This document shows positions 1-8,168 of a DNA stretch of 17,075 bases, piece by piece. This DNA is from Phycisphaerales bacterium UBA2266 (GTDB lineage Bacteria > Planctomycetota > Phycisphaerae > Sedimentisphaerales > Anaerobacaceae), in contig DDXG01000204.1 of NCBI GenBank assembly GCA_002347125.1, positions 5,009 through 22,083 of the forward strand, written 5' to 3'. Positions within the stretch are counted from its first letter, which is position 1. Each line of letters opens with the position of its first letter. A program made the position numbers and the translations under genes. The notes under the pieces were generated by a model that was not told the DNA's origin, ran no database searches, and saw only the letters and a list, made by a program, of their open reading frames with translations.

Positions 1-506
1 GGGCCCGCCATGAGACCATCCTGCCGTTCGCCCGTTACCTGGCCGGGCCGACCGATTATACCACCATGATCTTCACCGAACGCCGCCGCGACAGCACCTG
101 GGCCCACCAGATTGCCTGTTTGGCCACCTTCCACAGCCCCATCCTCACCATCGCCGCCCACCCCCAGAGCATCCTGGATAACCCCGCGCTCGACGTAATC
201 AAGAGCATCAAGGCTGTTTGGGACGAGACCCTGGTCCTGCCCGGCTCGAAGATCGGCGAACTATCCATTTTCGCCCGCCGCAGCGGCGATATGTGGATGC
301 TGGCCATCATGGCCGCCGGGCCGGCCCGGACGGTCGAAGTGCCGCTATCGTTCCTTGGCGAGGGTGCGTACAAGGCCACCCTCGTGCATGACAGCAAGGA
401 GAGACCGGACGCCGTGGTGCTCGAAGAAGCCATGCTTGGTGGAGATCGCACCCTGAAGATCGACCTGGCTGACGGCGGCGGCTTCGTCGCCCGCTTCACA
501 CGGTAG
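1..506 (+). CDS. GH97 family alpha-glycosidase, C-terminal part (5' truncated by window edge)
   Basis: The reading frame is open from base 3 to the TAG at 504-506 and runs off the left edge, so only about the last 167 residues are present; GH97 enzymes are usually 630-700 residues. The first visible codons read HETILPFARYLAGPTDYT, the well-conserved end of the GH97 (beta/alpha)8 barrel (compare the LPFTR..AGPMDYTP-type stretch of SusB-like enzymes). It is followed by the RR...ST..HQ.A...TFHSP block and then a beta-sandwich tail (GELSIFARR..DMWMLAIMAA..) typical of the GH97 C-terminal domain. Family members are secreted or periplasmic alpha-glucosidases or alpha-galactosidases that may be inverting or retaining; the residues that decide this lie mostly upstream, so specificity cannot be given. 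It converges with pbpC across 79 bp. The ATG at 66 is internal and not a real start. Confidence 0.85.
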   Translation, partial: ARHETILPFARYLAGPTDYTTMIFTERRRDSTWAHQIACLATFHSPILTIAAHPQSILDNPALDVIKSIKAVWDETLVLPGSKIGELSIFARRSGDMWMLAIMAAGPARTVEVPLSFLGEGAYKATLVHDSKERPDAVVLEEAMLGGDRTLKIDLADGGGFVARFTR

Positions 507-585
507 GTCTCTGAAATCCGCGGCCCGGATGACCCATGATCGACCCGTTGGCCGCCGCAGGCCGACCATAGGCAGGATGACGGCG
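507..585. other. Convergent intergenic spacer with weak hairpin
   Basis: This is the 79-bp gap between the plus-strand GH97 gene and the end of pbpC on the minus strand. It contains a short inverted repeat, GTTGGCC / GGCCGAC around a 6-nt loop (about 547-566, one G-U pair), which could act as a two-way transcription stop. There is no T-tract on either strand, so a classical intrinsic terminator is not supported. Confidence 0.3.
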
Positions 586-2655
586 TCACGGGATTGAGAC
601 GACGGCGAAGGACACGCTCGATGAGTGCCCCTCGTCGCTGACACATCGCAGTGTGTACCGGCCCGTAGAGACGGCGAGCCGCCCCGTGTCGGACTCGATG
701 AGCCGGTCGTTGAGGAACCATGTCAACGACGCCTGACGGTTCGCCGAGAACTCCACTGTCGCCGTCAGTCCCAGGCAGGCGTATTCGCTGCCGTCCTCGG
801 GGGCGGTTATCCGCAGGTCTTCTGCCTCCCGTGCGGACAATACAAGCGGCCGGCGTACCGGCAGCGGCGGGGCATCAGGCGGCTCGGTACTATTGGACAG
901 AAGCGTACAGGTCATGATCCGGGCCAACAGGGGTTCGGCGGACTTGACACCCACGTATTCCACACGGCCGGTCCCGCGAAACCGACCGGCCCAGACGCCG
1001 ACGGCATACCGATAGTTGTGGCCGACGGCCCAGGCATCCCGTCGCCCGGAACTCGTACCGGTCTTCCACATGAACCATGCCGGCCGGTCCGCCGAGGTGT
1101 CCTCAGAGCCCGCGGCAGGACGCCGACGGCACGACAGGATATCGTTGATGCAGCGGCAGGTATCCTCGCTGAGCGCCCGCATCCCCCTGCTGTCGGTGTG
1201 AACAAAGAGCCCCGGCTCCTTGAACACGCCGCCGCGTCCCAACGTCGCATAGGCGTTGGTCAGATCCAGCAGGTTCGTCTCCACGGCGCCAACAGCGATG
1301 GCCAGCCCGCCGCGGCCGGCGGCATCGCGTGGCAGATGAACGCCGCACGCATGGATCACGGCGCAGCACCGGCCCAGGCCAACCCCCTCGGCCGTACGGA
1401 TGGCGGGGGTGTTCAGCGACATCTGAAGGGCCTGGGCCACGGTGACCGTTCCGTGAAACTGCCGGTCGAAGTTCCCCGGCGTCCAGCCCGCTCGCCGGAT
1501 GGGCGAGTCGTCAATCAGGGATTCGCCGTTGAGCCGGCGCATCTCGAACGCCGTTGCATAGACGAACGGCTTGAGGGCGGACCCCGGACTTCGTAGGGCC
1601 AAGGCCCCGTTGACCTGGCCATGCACCGGGTCGGCGGGATCAGCGGAGCCCACCATCGCCTTGACCGCCGACGCCGCAATGTCTATGACCACCACCGCGA
1701 CCTGGCTATCTGCGGGCAACTGCCGGAGATGGTCCCCGACAAGCCGCTCCACTTCGCTCTGTATGTCGAGGTCTATGGTTGTCCGTCCGCCCGCGGGGCG
1801 CAGCCGAAGCGCAAGCCACGCGGCGTGAGCCGCTCGCGGGACTGCGTCGACCTTGTCCGGCAGAACTGGATCGGCCAGAGCCTCGACGAGCTTCTCCTGC
1901 GTAATCATACCTTCCGCCAACATGCGTGTAAGGACCACGGCCTGGCGCTGTCTGGCAGCCGCGGGGTGTCGATCCGGACGGTATCGGCTCGGCGACTGCG
2001 GCAGCCCGGCAATCAGAGCCGCCTCGGCCAGACACAGCTCGCCGGCCCCCTTGCAGAAATAGAGTCTCGACGCGGCCTCGACGCCACGGATGTTGCCCCC
2101 GTAAGGGGCCACGTTCAGGTAGAGTTCAAGGATCTGCTGCTTGGTCATGAGTCGTTCGAGTTGTAACGCCCGGAAGGACTCCACGGCCTTGGCGCGGAGT
2201 GTTCGGGGCCGGTCATCCATCATCCTGCATATCTGCATCGTCAGCGTGCTGGCCCCCGAGACAACCCGTCGCGACAACAGATTCTGGCCGATCGCACGCA
2301 CCACCGCCGCCGCATCAATCCCCCGGTGCCGATAGAACCTCGAATCCTCGACCGCGACGGTTGCCTTGACCAGCCAGGGTGAGATCTCTGAGAGGCCGGC
2401 AGGCTGCCGCCACTGTTCGTCGGGGCCGACCACGCGCAGCATCGTCCTTCCCTTGGCGTCGAGCACCACCGGGCTGCTGGGCCACTGTTGCAGCTTCGCC
2501 TGGGGAAACGGAAAGACCCTCCAGAGCAGCCCGAATACCGCGACGCAGAGCACGCCCGCAGCGGCTATGCCCAGAGCAACTCGCCTCAAGACCCATTTGA
2601 ATCGGCCGGGCCGCCATTTCGGATTGTCTGCATCTTCGAGCACAGGCCCCATCAT
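586..2655 (-). CDS. pbpC: Penicillin-binding protein 1C (bifunctional peptidoglycan glycosyltransferase/transpeptidase-like)
   Basis: A 689-residue class A PBP of the 1C type (E. coli PbpC is about 770). A basic N-terminus and one membrane segment (about residues 25-48) anchor it in the inner membrane with the enzyme in the periplasm. The GT51 glycosyltransferase domain shows VEDSRFYRHRGID with catalytic Glu103, SGASTLTMQ (133-141) and LELYLN (176-181). The penicillin-binding domain has SxxK as S359-A-L-K362, SxN as S413-L-N415 and KTGTS from K531, so both active sites look intact. Residues about 612-689 form the extra C-terminal beta domain (BiPBP_C) characteristic of PBP1C. The start ATG (2655-2653) overlaps the TGA of the alpha-2-macroglobulin gene as ATGA, indicating translational coupling. 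In characterised bacteria PBP1C is encoded beside A2M and is thought to repair wall damage while A2M traps intruding proteases. Confidence 0.95.
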   Translation of the reverse strand: MMGPVLEDADNPKWRPGRFKWVLRRVALGIAAAGVLCVAVFGLLWRVFPFPQAKLQQWPSSPVVLDAKGRTMLRVVGPDEQWRQPAGLSEISPWLVKATVAVEDSRFYRHRGIDAAAVVRAIGQNLLSRRVVSGASTLTMQICRMMDDRPRTLRAKAVESFRALQLERLMTKQQILELYLNVAPYGGNIRGVEAASRLYFCKGAGELCLAEAALIAGLPQSPSRYRPDRHPAAARQRQAVVLTRMLAEGMITQEKLVEALADPVLPDKVDAVPRAAHAAWLALRLRPAGGRTTIDLDIQSEVERLVGDHLRQLPADSQVAVVVIDIAASAVKAMVGSADPADPVHGQVNGALALRSPGSALKPFVYATAFEMRRLNGESLIDDSPIRRAGWTPGNFDRQFHGTVTVAQALQMSLNTPAIRTAEGVGLGRCCAVIHACGVHLPRDAAGRGGLAIAVGAVETNLLDLTNAYATLGRGGVFKEPGLFVHTDSRGMRALSEDTCRCINDILSCRRRPAAGSEDTSADRPAWFMWKTGTSSGRRDAWAVGHNYRYAVGVWAGRFRGTGRVEYVGVKSAEPLLARIMTCTLLSNSTEPPDAPPLPVRRPLVLSAREAEDLRITAPEDGSEYACLGLTATVEFSANRQASLTWFLNDRLIESDTGRLAVSTGRYTLRCVSDEGHSSSVSFAVVSIP

Positions 2656-5600
2656 CGATTTCGAATGACCACCCGACCGCCGCTGCCCATCGAGGCGATA
2701 GCCGGATCATACATACATGACGCCTGAATCGGGGCAAGGTCAAACGCGCCGGCCGTGACGGCCCTCAACGAGTACCTAAAGCAACGTTCCCGCCCCGCTG
2801 CACTACAGAAAAGGACCACCCGGTCGTCCAGGAACTCCACATGGTCGGCTTCGTCGCCGGCCCTTCTGGCGGCCGAACTGGACGTGTCCAGCCTGGGATT
2901 CTCAACCTCCAGCCCCCCTGCCAGGGTGTCGACAACGGCGATATTGCCGACGGTCTGGCCGGTAGTCCACAGGGTGGTCTCGACATGCACCAGATCTCCG
3001 ACGGTGATGGCATTGGGGTCCATCGGCAGGCCTTTGGCGTCCACCCAGCGGCGGGCTACAAAGAGGCCCTGGTTATAAGGCCCGACGCTCCCCGGCTTCA
3101 TCAAGCCCTCGGCGACCACTGTCAGATAGAGGGTCCCCGTCCCGGTCGATGAAAGACTGATGGGCCTATCGACGTGTTCAAATACGCCGGTGGCGGGCTG
3201 GTTGTGGTCGAATGCCATGGATTGGCCGGTGTTCGCTTGGAGCGCGCCTTCGAATTGCGGGGGCGATTGCGGAGCCATCCGCGCCTGGTACTTCGCCAGT
3301 GCGGCGATGGCCGAGGCGTTGTTCAGGGTACTGCCCCACTCGCCACCCTTGCGTCGTTTGTCCAGCTCACCCGCCAGATGTGCCGTCATGGGGGAGTTCG
3401 GGTCAATATCCAGAAGTACCGACAGCCAGACGGCGTCCTGGTGTACCTGCGAGGTCAGCCGCCCGGCTGTACTGGTCGAGACAATCGCCCCGGAGGGTAA
3501 GGCCGGCAGCAGCGACAACCCCCTGCTCAACTCGCCGACGGCCGCATAGGCGCCCGCCAGATGGGCCCGCCCGGCGATATCGAGCCGGTCCGCCTGCTCA
3601 GCCAGACGGGCCATCCACCCGTGCGGCGGATCGCCGAATGCAGCCAGAACGCGGCATATCAGGGCCTTGGTGTTGAGATCGGGCGTGTCCTCGCCGACCA
3701 GGCCCAGTTTCGGCTTGAGGTAGCCCATCAGGGCCTTCAGGAACTGCTTGTCGATCTCGTAGCCGGCGGTGTCGGCCTCCAGGAGGCAGCCGGCCGCATA
3801 CGCCGTGCCCCAAAGGTAGGCCTCTGGATCACCCGGCCAACAACTCAGTCCCCCGGAGTGCGTCTGCATCGACTCCAGGCGGTCGATGCCCCTACGGACG
3901 CGGATATCCAGCATCTGACGGCGGCTGTCATCCAGTATCGCCGAGGCATACAGCATCGCGAACAACCGGCTGCTCGTCTGTTCCACGCATCCATAGGGGT
4001 AGCCGATGAGCTTCTCCAGGGCCGGGGCCAACTGCACGCTGGGCGCCGGACTGACGGATACGGTCATCCGGACCGTTCCGGGGATCATGGTCTGGGGCAA
4101 CGGCAGTTCGACTCGCCGGCCCGCCGGTATCGACATCAACTCAACGGTGCTGTGCAAGGCCGCTGCCGGACGGACAGAGAGCTGCCCGGTATGGTGGGCC
4201 TCGATGACCTCTCCTGCATCCGGCCGTCCCCGACCGGTGATGTGCACCTGGGCCGGGCCGGTCTGTGTGGCCCGCAGTTTGAGCACGCGCGAGCACGGGC
4301 GGCCCGGGGCAAGCTCAATCGTCACGGGCGGATTCATGCCTTCCATGACGACAGGACCATTGACGTCGACTGTCAGGTCTACACGCAGGTTGCCTTCGGT
4401 CGTGTTGAAGAGCTTGACCGGCGCCTCGAATAGGTCGTCCGGAGCAACGCACCGGGGCCACGACGCCTCGATCATCAACGGAGCCCTGAGTGTGATCGGC
4501 TTGTCGGCGTGGCCGTATGCGTCGCCGTCAACAACAACCGCCATCAGCCGCATCTGTCCGATGAGGTCGGGCCATTCCATCTCAAACCGGGCTTGCCCCT
4601 GTGCGTCCGTGGCGACCATCTCCCGCCAGACTACGGCCGCCTTGCGCTGCCGGGTGGGCACAGGGGTTCGCCGAAGACTGTCCAGGTCAAAGCCGTCCGC
4701 CCCGATACGGGCGATGCCCGTCGGCCGCAGATGGTCCGGAAGGAGTCGGTAGAATACATCCGACGTGGATACGCCCAGCCGGCGCGGACCCAGGAAGAAC
4801 GTGTAGGGATCGGGCGTCCGGTGGACGCTGGCCAGCAGTATGCCCTCATCCACCGCCCAGACGTGCACCAGCCTGGGGCGGTTCGGGTCGTCCAAGGCGC
4901 CGGTGTCGACGACTACGGCCGTGCTCTCGCCGGGCCTTGCCTGCCCGGGAACGTCGATCTGGACCCCTAAGCGACGGGAGGATTGGTCAATCTGGAGTTG
5001 CAGTCCTCCCATGGCCCGATGGGGTTGCCAGGTCTTGTCGGCGGGATCGACCGGCCGTATCACCGATGCCGTCAGAAACACGCTGCCCCTCATCGCCTCG
5101 GTTATCGGCACGTTCACGTCCGCCGCGCCGTCATTGACATCCGCCAGAAATGTCTGCAACACATAGTCCGTTTCCACCGCCAGTAGCATGGTTCCTCGGA
5201 TGGGGCTGCTGACCACGACTCTGGCCTGCTCGCCTGGGTGGTAGGTGTCTTTGTCGGCCACGATAGTCAGGGCCTCAGGCCGATCCATAGCCACCTCAGG
5301 GGAATCCCCATAGCGGTTCGAACAAGTCAGTCGCATCTGAGAACAACTGCCAGATCCGGTCTCAGTCAGCATCAGCCGGTATGTGCCCGGTTCCGGGCAG
5401 GTGATGTCAAAGCGGCCTTGTGAAGCCTCCCTGCCGACGGGCTTGTCCGCGATGACAGGCACGGCCGTCTCGACCGACTTCCAGACCCACTGGTCGTTGA
5501 CTCTCTGCATCGACGCTTCGTAGGTCAGCCTGGCCAGCGACATCGTCAGCTCATTGGCCTCCACGACGGCCCCGGCGCCGCTGACGACTATCCAATCGGC

Positions 5601-7994
5601 CGCCGCGGCCTCCTGGGCCCTGACCACCCTGCCGACCGGCGTCTTGATGCCGATATGCCGGTCGAGGCGGTCCACGACCACCGAGAGATTCCGCGAAACC
5701 GAGCGTCCACCGGGTTCGGTCACCGTAGCCGACAGCATTAGCCGGTACAGGCCCGGCTTGAGAGTCTGCGGCAGCACCACCTGCACGTCAGCCTGGCCAT
5801 TCGGGTCCAGTTCGCTCCGCGTCGGGTCCAGGGCGATCGGCGGGTCCGCATCCAACTCGCCGAAACAGTACTCGGCATATTCCTCACAACTAAAGACGAT
5901 CGGCGCCAGAATCCCCTCTACCGATACCGGCAGCCCCGACGCCGGCTCATCCCACAAGTAGCGGGCCTCCACATGTACGGCAGGGGTCTGACCTGGGCCG
6001 AAACGATCAGCGTGAGCCTTGGCCTGGACCTCCATCCGAACCGGCACAAAGGCCTCCACCAGGGCCGTGGTCTGACCGATGGAACCAGATGAGCCGGGGA
6101 TGCGGGCCGTGAAGACGTATGGGCCTGTCTGAGCATCCTCCCGAGTCTCGAACTGGGCGTGAAAGACGCCCTGGTCGTCTTGCCTTCGCTGGATTATGTG
6201 CTCGTCGACCTGCCGACCATCCGGACGGTTGACCTGAACCGCCAACGGAAAGACAGGGGTGACCGCGCCGCTGCGGTCCCGCAGGATGCCGGTGAGGTAG
6301 ACCGTATCGCCCGGCCGATAGACGCTTCGCTCAGTGTAGAGCATCGCCTCGTAGTTTCCACAGAACGGGCGGCCGGTCTGCTTCATCTCATCCAGCACCC
6401 ATTGGTTATCCTGCGGAAGCAGGTAACTGAGGTCCGAGCCCTTCTCGGCAGTAATCACCCACATCCCGCCGTCGGGATGGGCCCCGGCAAGCTGCAATCG
6501 TGCAATGCCCTGCGCATCCGTCTCGGCCCTGGCCAGGACCTGGTTGTTGTAGCTCATGGCCCGGACTCTCGCCTTGGATACGGGCTTGCCCGTCCGCAGC
6601 GATGTGACCCAAACCATCGCCCCCTGGCTCTCGGCCTTGACCGTAATGGCAAGGTCCGTAATGCTCACAATGGCCCGCGAGCCGGCCCAGCGGTTGTTCA
6701 GCGGCGTGGCCCGGACGCGATAGATGCCTGTCTTCTGGGTAAGCAGGCCCTTGAGGTCCAACTGCAGGTCCGTAGGTACGTTCGAGGTCATGTTCACGTC
6801 GATGGTCTTGCTCGCGGTCTGCCTGGACGTGCTGTCGACGTCGCTGCCCTGGAGGTGCTGCACGAGGTTGTTGGCGTGTACGCGCCAGGCATCCAGTTCG
6901 ATGCCATCCACATTCACCGCCCTGGCGTCGAGCGTCAGGTTGCCAAACGGCGACAGGATGCCGCTATGGTGCGTCAGCACCAGCCGTGGTTCGTATTCGG
7001 GAATCTCCACGGCGGCCGAGACCTCGCGGCCGAGGGTCGGACCGTCCTTGGACAGGACCGTGGCTGGAATCATAATCTCATAACGGGCGCCCGGCCTAAA
7101 CCGGCCGGTCAGAACCAAGCTGCGCCAGTGCCGTTGCGCCTGCAGACCATCGACAGCCGGGACGGTCGTGATCGACGGAAGCTCCTGTCGGAGATCCAGC
7201 TCCCGCGTGAACTCCAGCGCCACGTCGGCAGTCCCGTCCAAGTCGGGCTGACCGGCGTGGGCGTGCAAGAGGGCAAAGCCCTCCGGCATGGTCGCCTCAA
7301 TGGTTACCGGCTCGGCCAATCCCAGTTCCGCGTCATGGCCGGTCAGGCCCTCTGTAATGGCCACGGTGAACTGCTGCAACGGCCGGCGTGGCACGATCAC
7401 CTCGATCTCCCGGCTGGGCCGGGTCGTCAGACACCGTAGCGGGTCAAGCGGGGTTCTGGTTTCCACGTCATGGAAGCCGGCGCACGCCATGAACGCCTTG
7501 GGGTCCACCGGCTGGTTGAATACGAAGCGAATGCGCCCCTCGTTGGCGTCGGCCGGCCGTACAGTCCATTGTTCCAGTTTCAACCGCTGCGTCTCGACGG
7601 TCAGCGGGGTCCTGGTCTTGAGAGACTTCCCGGTGGTTCTGCGAATCTGCAGGGTCGGTTCAAGACGCAGAATCCGACCTGGCGGGAATCGCTGCTCCGG
7701 CAGGAACTGCACCGCATCACGGTTCGACCATCGCCATACGCCGGGCAGCGGAGGGCTGATCGTGAACAACTCGGCCGGCTCCGTCTGGAGCACGCGATCC
7801 GGCGGGACCATGGGCTGATCAAAGACCACCTCCAGCCGATCGGGCATGAGCCGTGACGACAGGACAGTCGCCGAGAGCACGTCAACCTTGGCCCGCGAGT
7901 GCATTAGATCATGGTGAATCCAGACAATCCCCGCGATATTGATCACGGCAAACACGGAAACAACCAACAGACGCCTGCCTGGGCCGGTAGACAT
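2652..7994 (-). CDS. Bacterial alpha-2-macroglobulin family thioester protein (YfhM-like protease trap)
   Basis: A 1780-residue protein (E. coli YfhM is about 1650). Bacterial A2Ms sit in the periplasm and trap proteases through a bait region and an internal Cys-Gln thioester. The thioester motif is present as GYPYGCVEQ with Cys1336 and Gln1339 (codons at 3989-3978). Other landmarks are macroglobulin-type beta domains (YEPRLVL...NVDGIELDAWRV near residue 335, YTERSVYRPGDTVYLTG near 555), the A2M core block (VVWREMVATDAQGQARF near 1120, then a PLMIEASWPRC stretch) and a C-terminal MG10-like end with a MYDP motif. The bait region cannot be located by eye. The N-terminus (RRLLVVSVFAVINIAGIVWI) is a signal anchor without a lipobox Cys, unlike the E. 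coli lipoprotein. The start at 7994 is supported by AAGGGAG 6 nt upstream. Translation of pbpC is coupled to its stop codon. Confidence 0.95.
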   Translation of the reverse strand: MSTGPGRRLLVVSVFAVINIAGIVWIHHDLMHSRAKVDVLSATVLSSRLMPDRLEVVFDQPMVPPDRVLQTEPAELFTISPPLPGVWRWSNRDAVQFLPEQRFPPGRILRLEPTLQIRRTTGKSLKTRTPLTVETQRLKLEQWTVRPADANEGRIRFVFNQPVDPKAFMACAGFHDVETRTPLDPLRCLTTRPSREIEVIVPRRPLQQFTVAITEGLTGHDAELGLAEPVTIEATMPEGFALLHAHAGQPDLDGTADVALEFTRELDLRQELPSITTVPAVDGLQAQRHWRSLVLTGRFRPGARYEIMIPATVLSKDGPTLGREVSAAVEIPEYEPRLVLTHHSGILSPFGNLTLDARAVNVDGIELDAWRVHANNLVQHLQGSDVDSTSRQTASKTIDVNMTSNVPTDLQLDLKGLLTQKTGIYRVRATPLNNRWAGSRAIVSITDLAITVKAESQGAMVWVTSLRTGKPVSKARVRAMSYNNQVLARAETDAQGIARLQLAGAHPDGGMWVITAEKGSDLSYLLPQDNQWVLDEMKQTGRPFCGNYEAMLYTERSVYRPGDTVYLTGILRDRSGAVTPVFPLAVQVNRPDGRQVDEHIIQRRQDDQGVFHAQFETREDAQTGPYVFTARIPGSSGSIGQTTALVEAFVPVRMEVQAKAHADRFGPGQTPAVHVEARYLWDEPASGLPVSVEGILAPIVFSCEEYAEYCFGELDADPPIALDPTRSELDPNGQADVQVVLPQTLKPGLYRLMLSATVTEPGGRSVSRNLSVVVDRLDRHIGIKTPVGRVVRAQEAAAADWIVVSGAGAVVEANELTMSLARLTYEASMQRVNDQWVWKSVETAVPVIADKPVGREASQGRFDITCPEPGTYRLMLTETGSGSCSQMRLTCSNRYGDSPEVAMDRPEALTIVADKDTYHPGEQARVVVSSPIRGTMLLAVETDYVLQTFLADVNDGAADVNVPITEAMRGSVFLTASVIRPVDPADKTWQPHRAMGGLQLQIDQSSRRLGVQIDVPGQARPGESTAVVVDTGALDDPNRPRLVHVWAVDEGILLASVHRTPDPYTFFLGPRRLGVSTSDVFYRLLPDHLRPTGIARIGADGFDLDSLRRTPVPTRQRKAAVVWREMVATDAQGQARFEMEWPDLIGQMRLMAVVVDGDAYGHADKPITLRAPLMIEASWPRCVAPDDLFEAPVKLFNTTEGNLRVDLTVDVNGPVVMEGMNPPVTIELAPGRPCSRVLKLRATQTGPAQVHITGRGRPDAGEVIEAHHTGQLSVRPAAALHSTVELMSIPAGRRVELPLPQTMIPGTVRMTVSVSPAPSVQLAPALEKLIGYPYGCVEQTSSRLFAMLYASAILDDSRRQMLDIRVRRGIDRLESMQTHSGGLSCWPGDPEAYLWGTAYAAGCLLEADTAGYEIDKQFLKALMGYLKPKLGLVGEDTPDLNTKALICRVLAAFGDPPHGWMARLAEQADRLDIAGRAHLAGAYAAVGELSRGLSLLPALPSGAIVSTSTAGRLTSQVHQDAVWLSVLLDIDPNSPMTAHLAGELDKRRKGGEWGSTLNNASAIAALAKYQARMAPQSPPQFEGALQANTGQSMAFDHNQPATGVFEHVDRPISLSSTGTGTLYLTVVAEGLMKPGSVGPYNQGLFVARRWVDAKGLPMDPNAITVGDLVHVETTLWTTGQTVGNIAVVDTLAGGLEVENPRLDTSSSAARRAGDEADHVEFLDDRVVLFCSAAGRERCFRYSLRAVTAGAFDLAPIQASCMYDPAIASMGSGGRVVIRNR

Positions 7995-8000
7995 GGGCGA

Positions 8001-8007
8001 CTCCCTT
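8001..8007 (-). promoter_or_regulatory. Ribosome binding site of the alpha-2-macroglobulin gene
   Basis: On the minus strand AAGGGAG lies 6 nt before the ATG at 7994-7992, a near-consensus Shine-Dalgarno at a good distance. It fixes the start and implies independent translation initiation rather than coupling to the gene 174 bp upstream. Confidence 0.75.
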
Positions 8008-8116
8008 CAATTGCGCCAGTGGGTATCGGACGTGAGCCGGGCGTGCCTGCCGCATGGGAAGAACGGCCCGCTCAGATTATCCATGTCGGCCGGTATGAGA
8101 CATTTCCTGCAATTTT

Positions 8117-8146
8117 CTCTGCGCGGCCGATCACAGAATCGCAGAG
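8117..8146 (-). terminator. Hairpin downstream of the exported barrel protein gene
   Basis: A perfect 7-bp inverted repeat, CTCTGCG / CGCAGAG, encloses 16 nt and starts 23 nt after the stop of the minus-strand gene that ends at 8169. There is no T-run after it on the minus strand (AAAATTG follows), so it is not a classical intrinsic terminator. It may be an RNA-stabilising or processing hairpin, or chance. The 174-bp gap 7995-8168 otherwise shows only the A2M ribosome binding site; I found no convincing -35/-10 pair for A2M. Confidence 0.3.
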
Positions 8147-8168
8147 TCTCACCCATTCGTCGGACAGT

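Noticed and set aside
56..721. 221-codon minus-strand frame spanning the GH97 end and the pbpC end
   Set aside because: It overlaps two real genes in wrong frames, and its translation is S/R/A-rich with no motif.
6159..7439. 426-codon plus-strand frame inside the alpha-2-macroglobulin gene
   Set aside because: Antisense shadow of a gene with clear A2M landmarks across the same stretch; its own translation shows no family.
8008..8168. Promoter for the alpha-2-macroglobulin gene
   Set aside because: GATAAT-like and TTGCAG-like hexamers occur on the minus strand but at 25-nt or otherwise wrong spacing; no acceptable pair was found.
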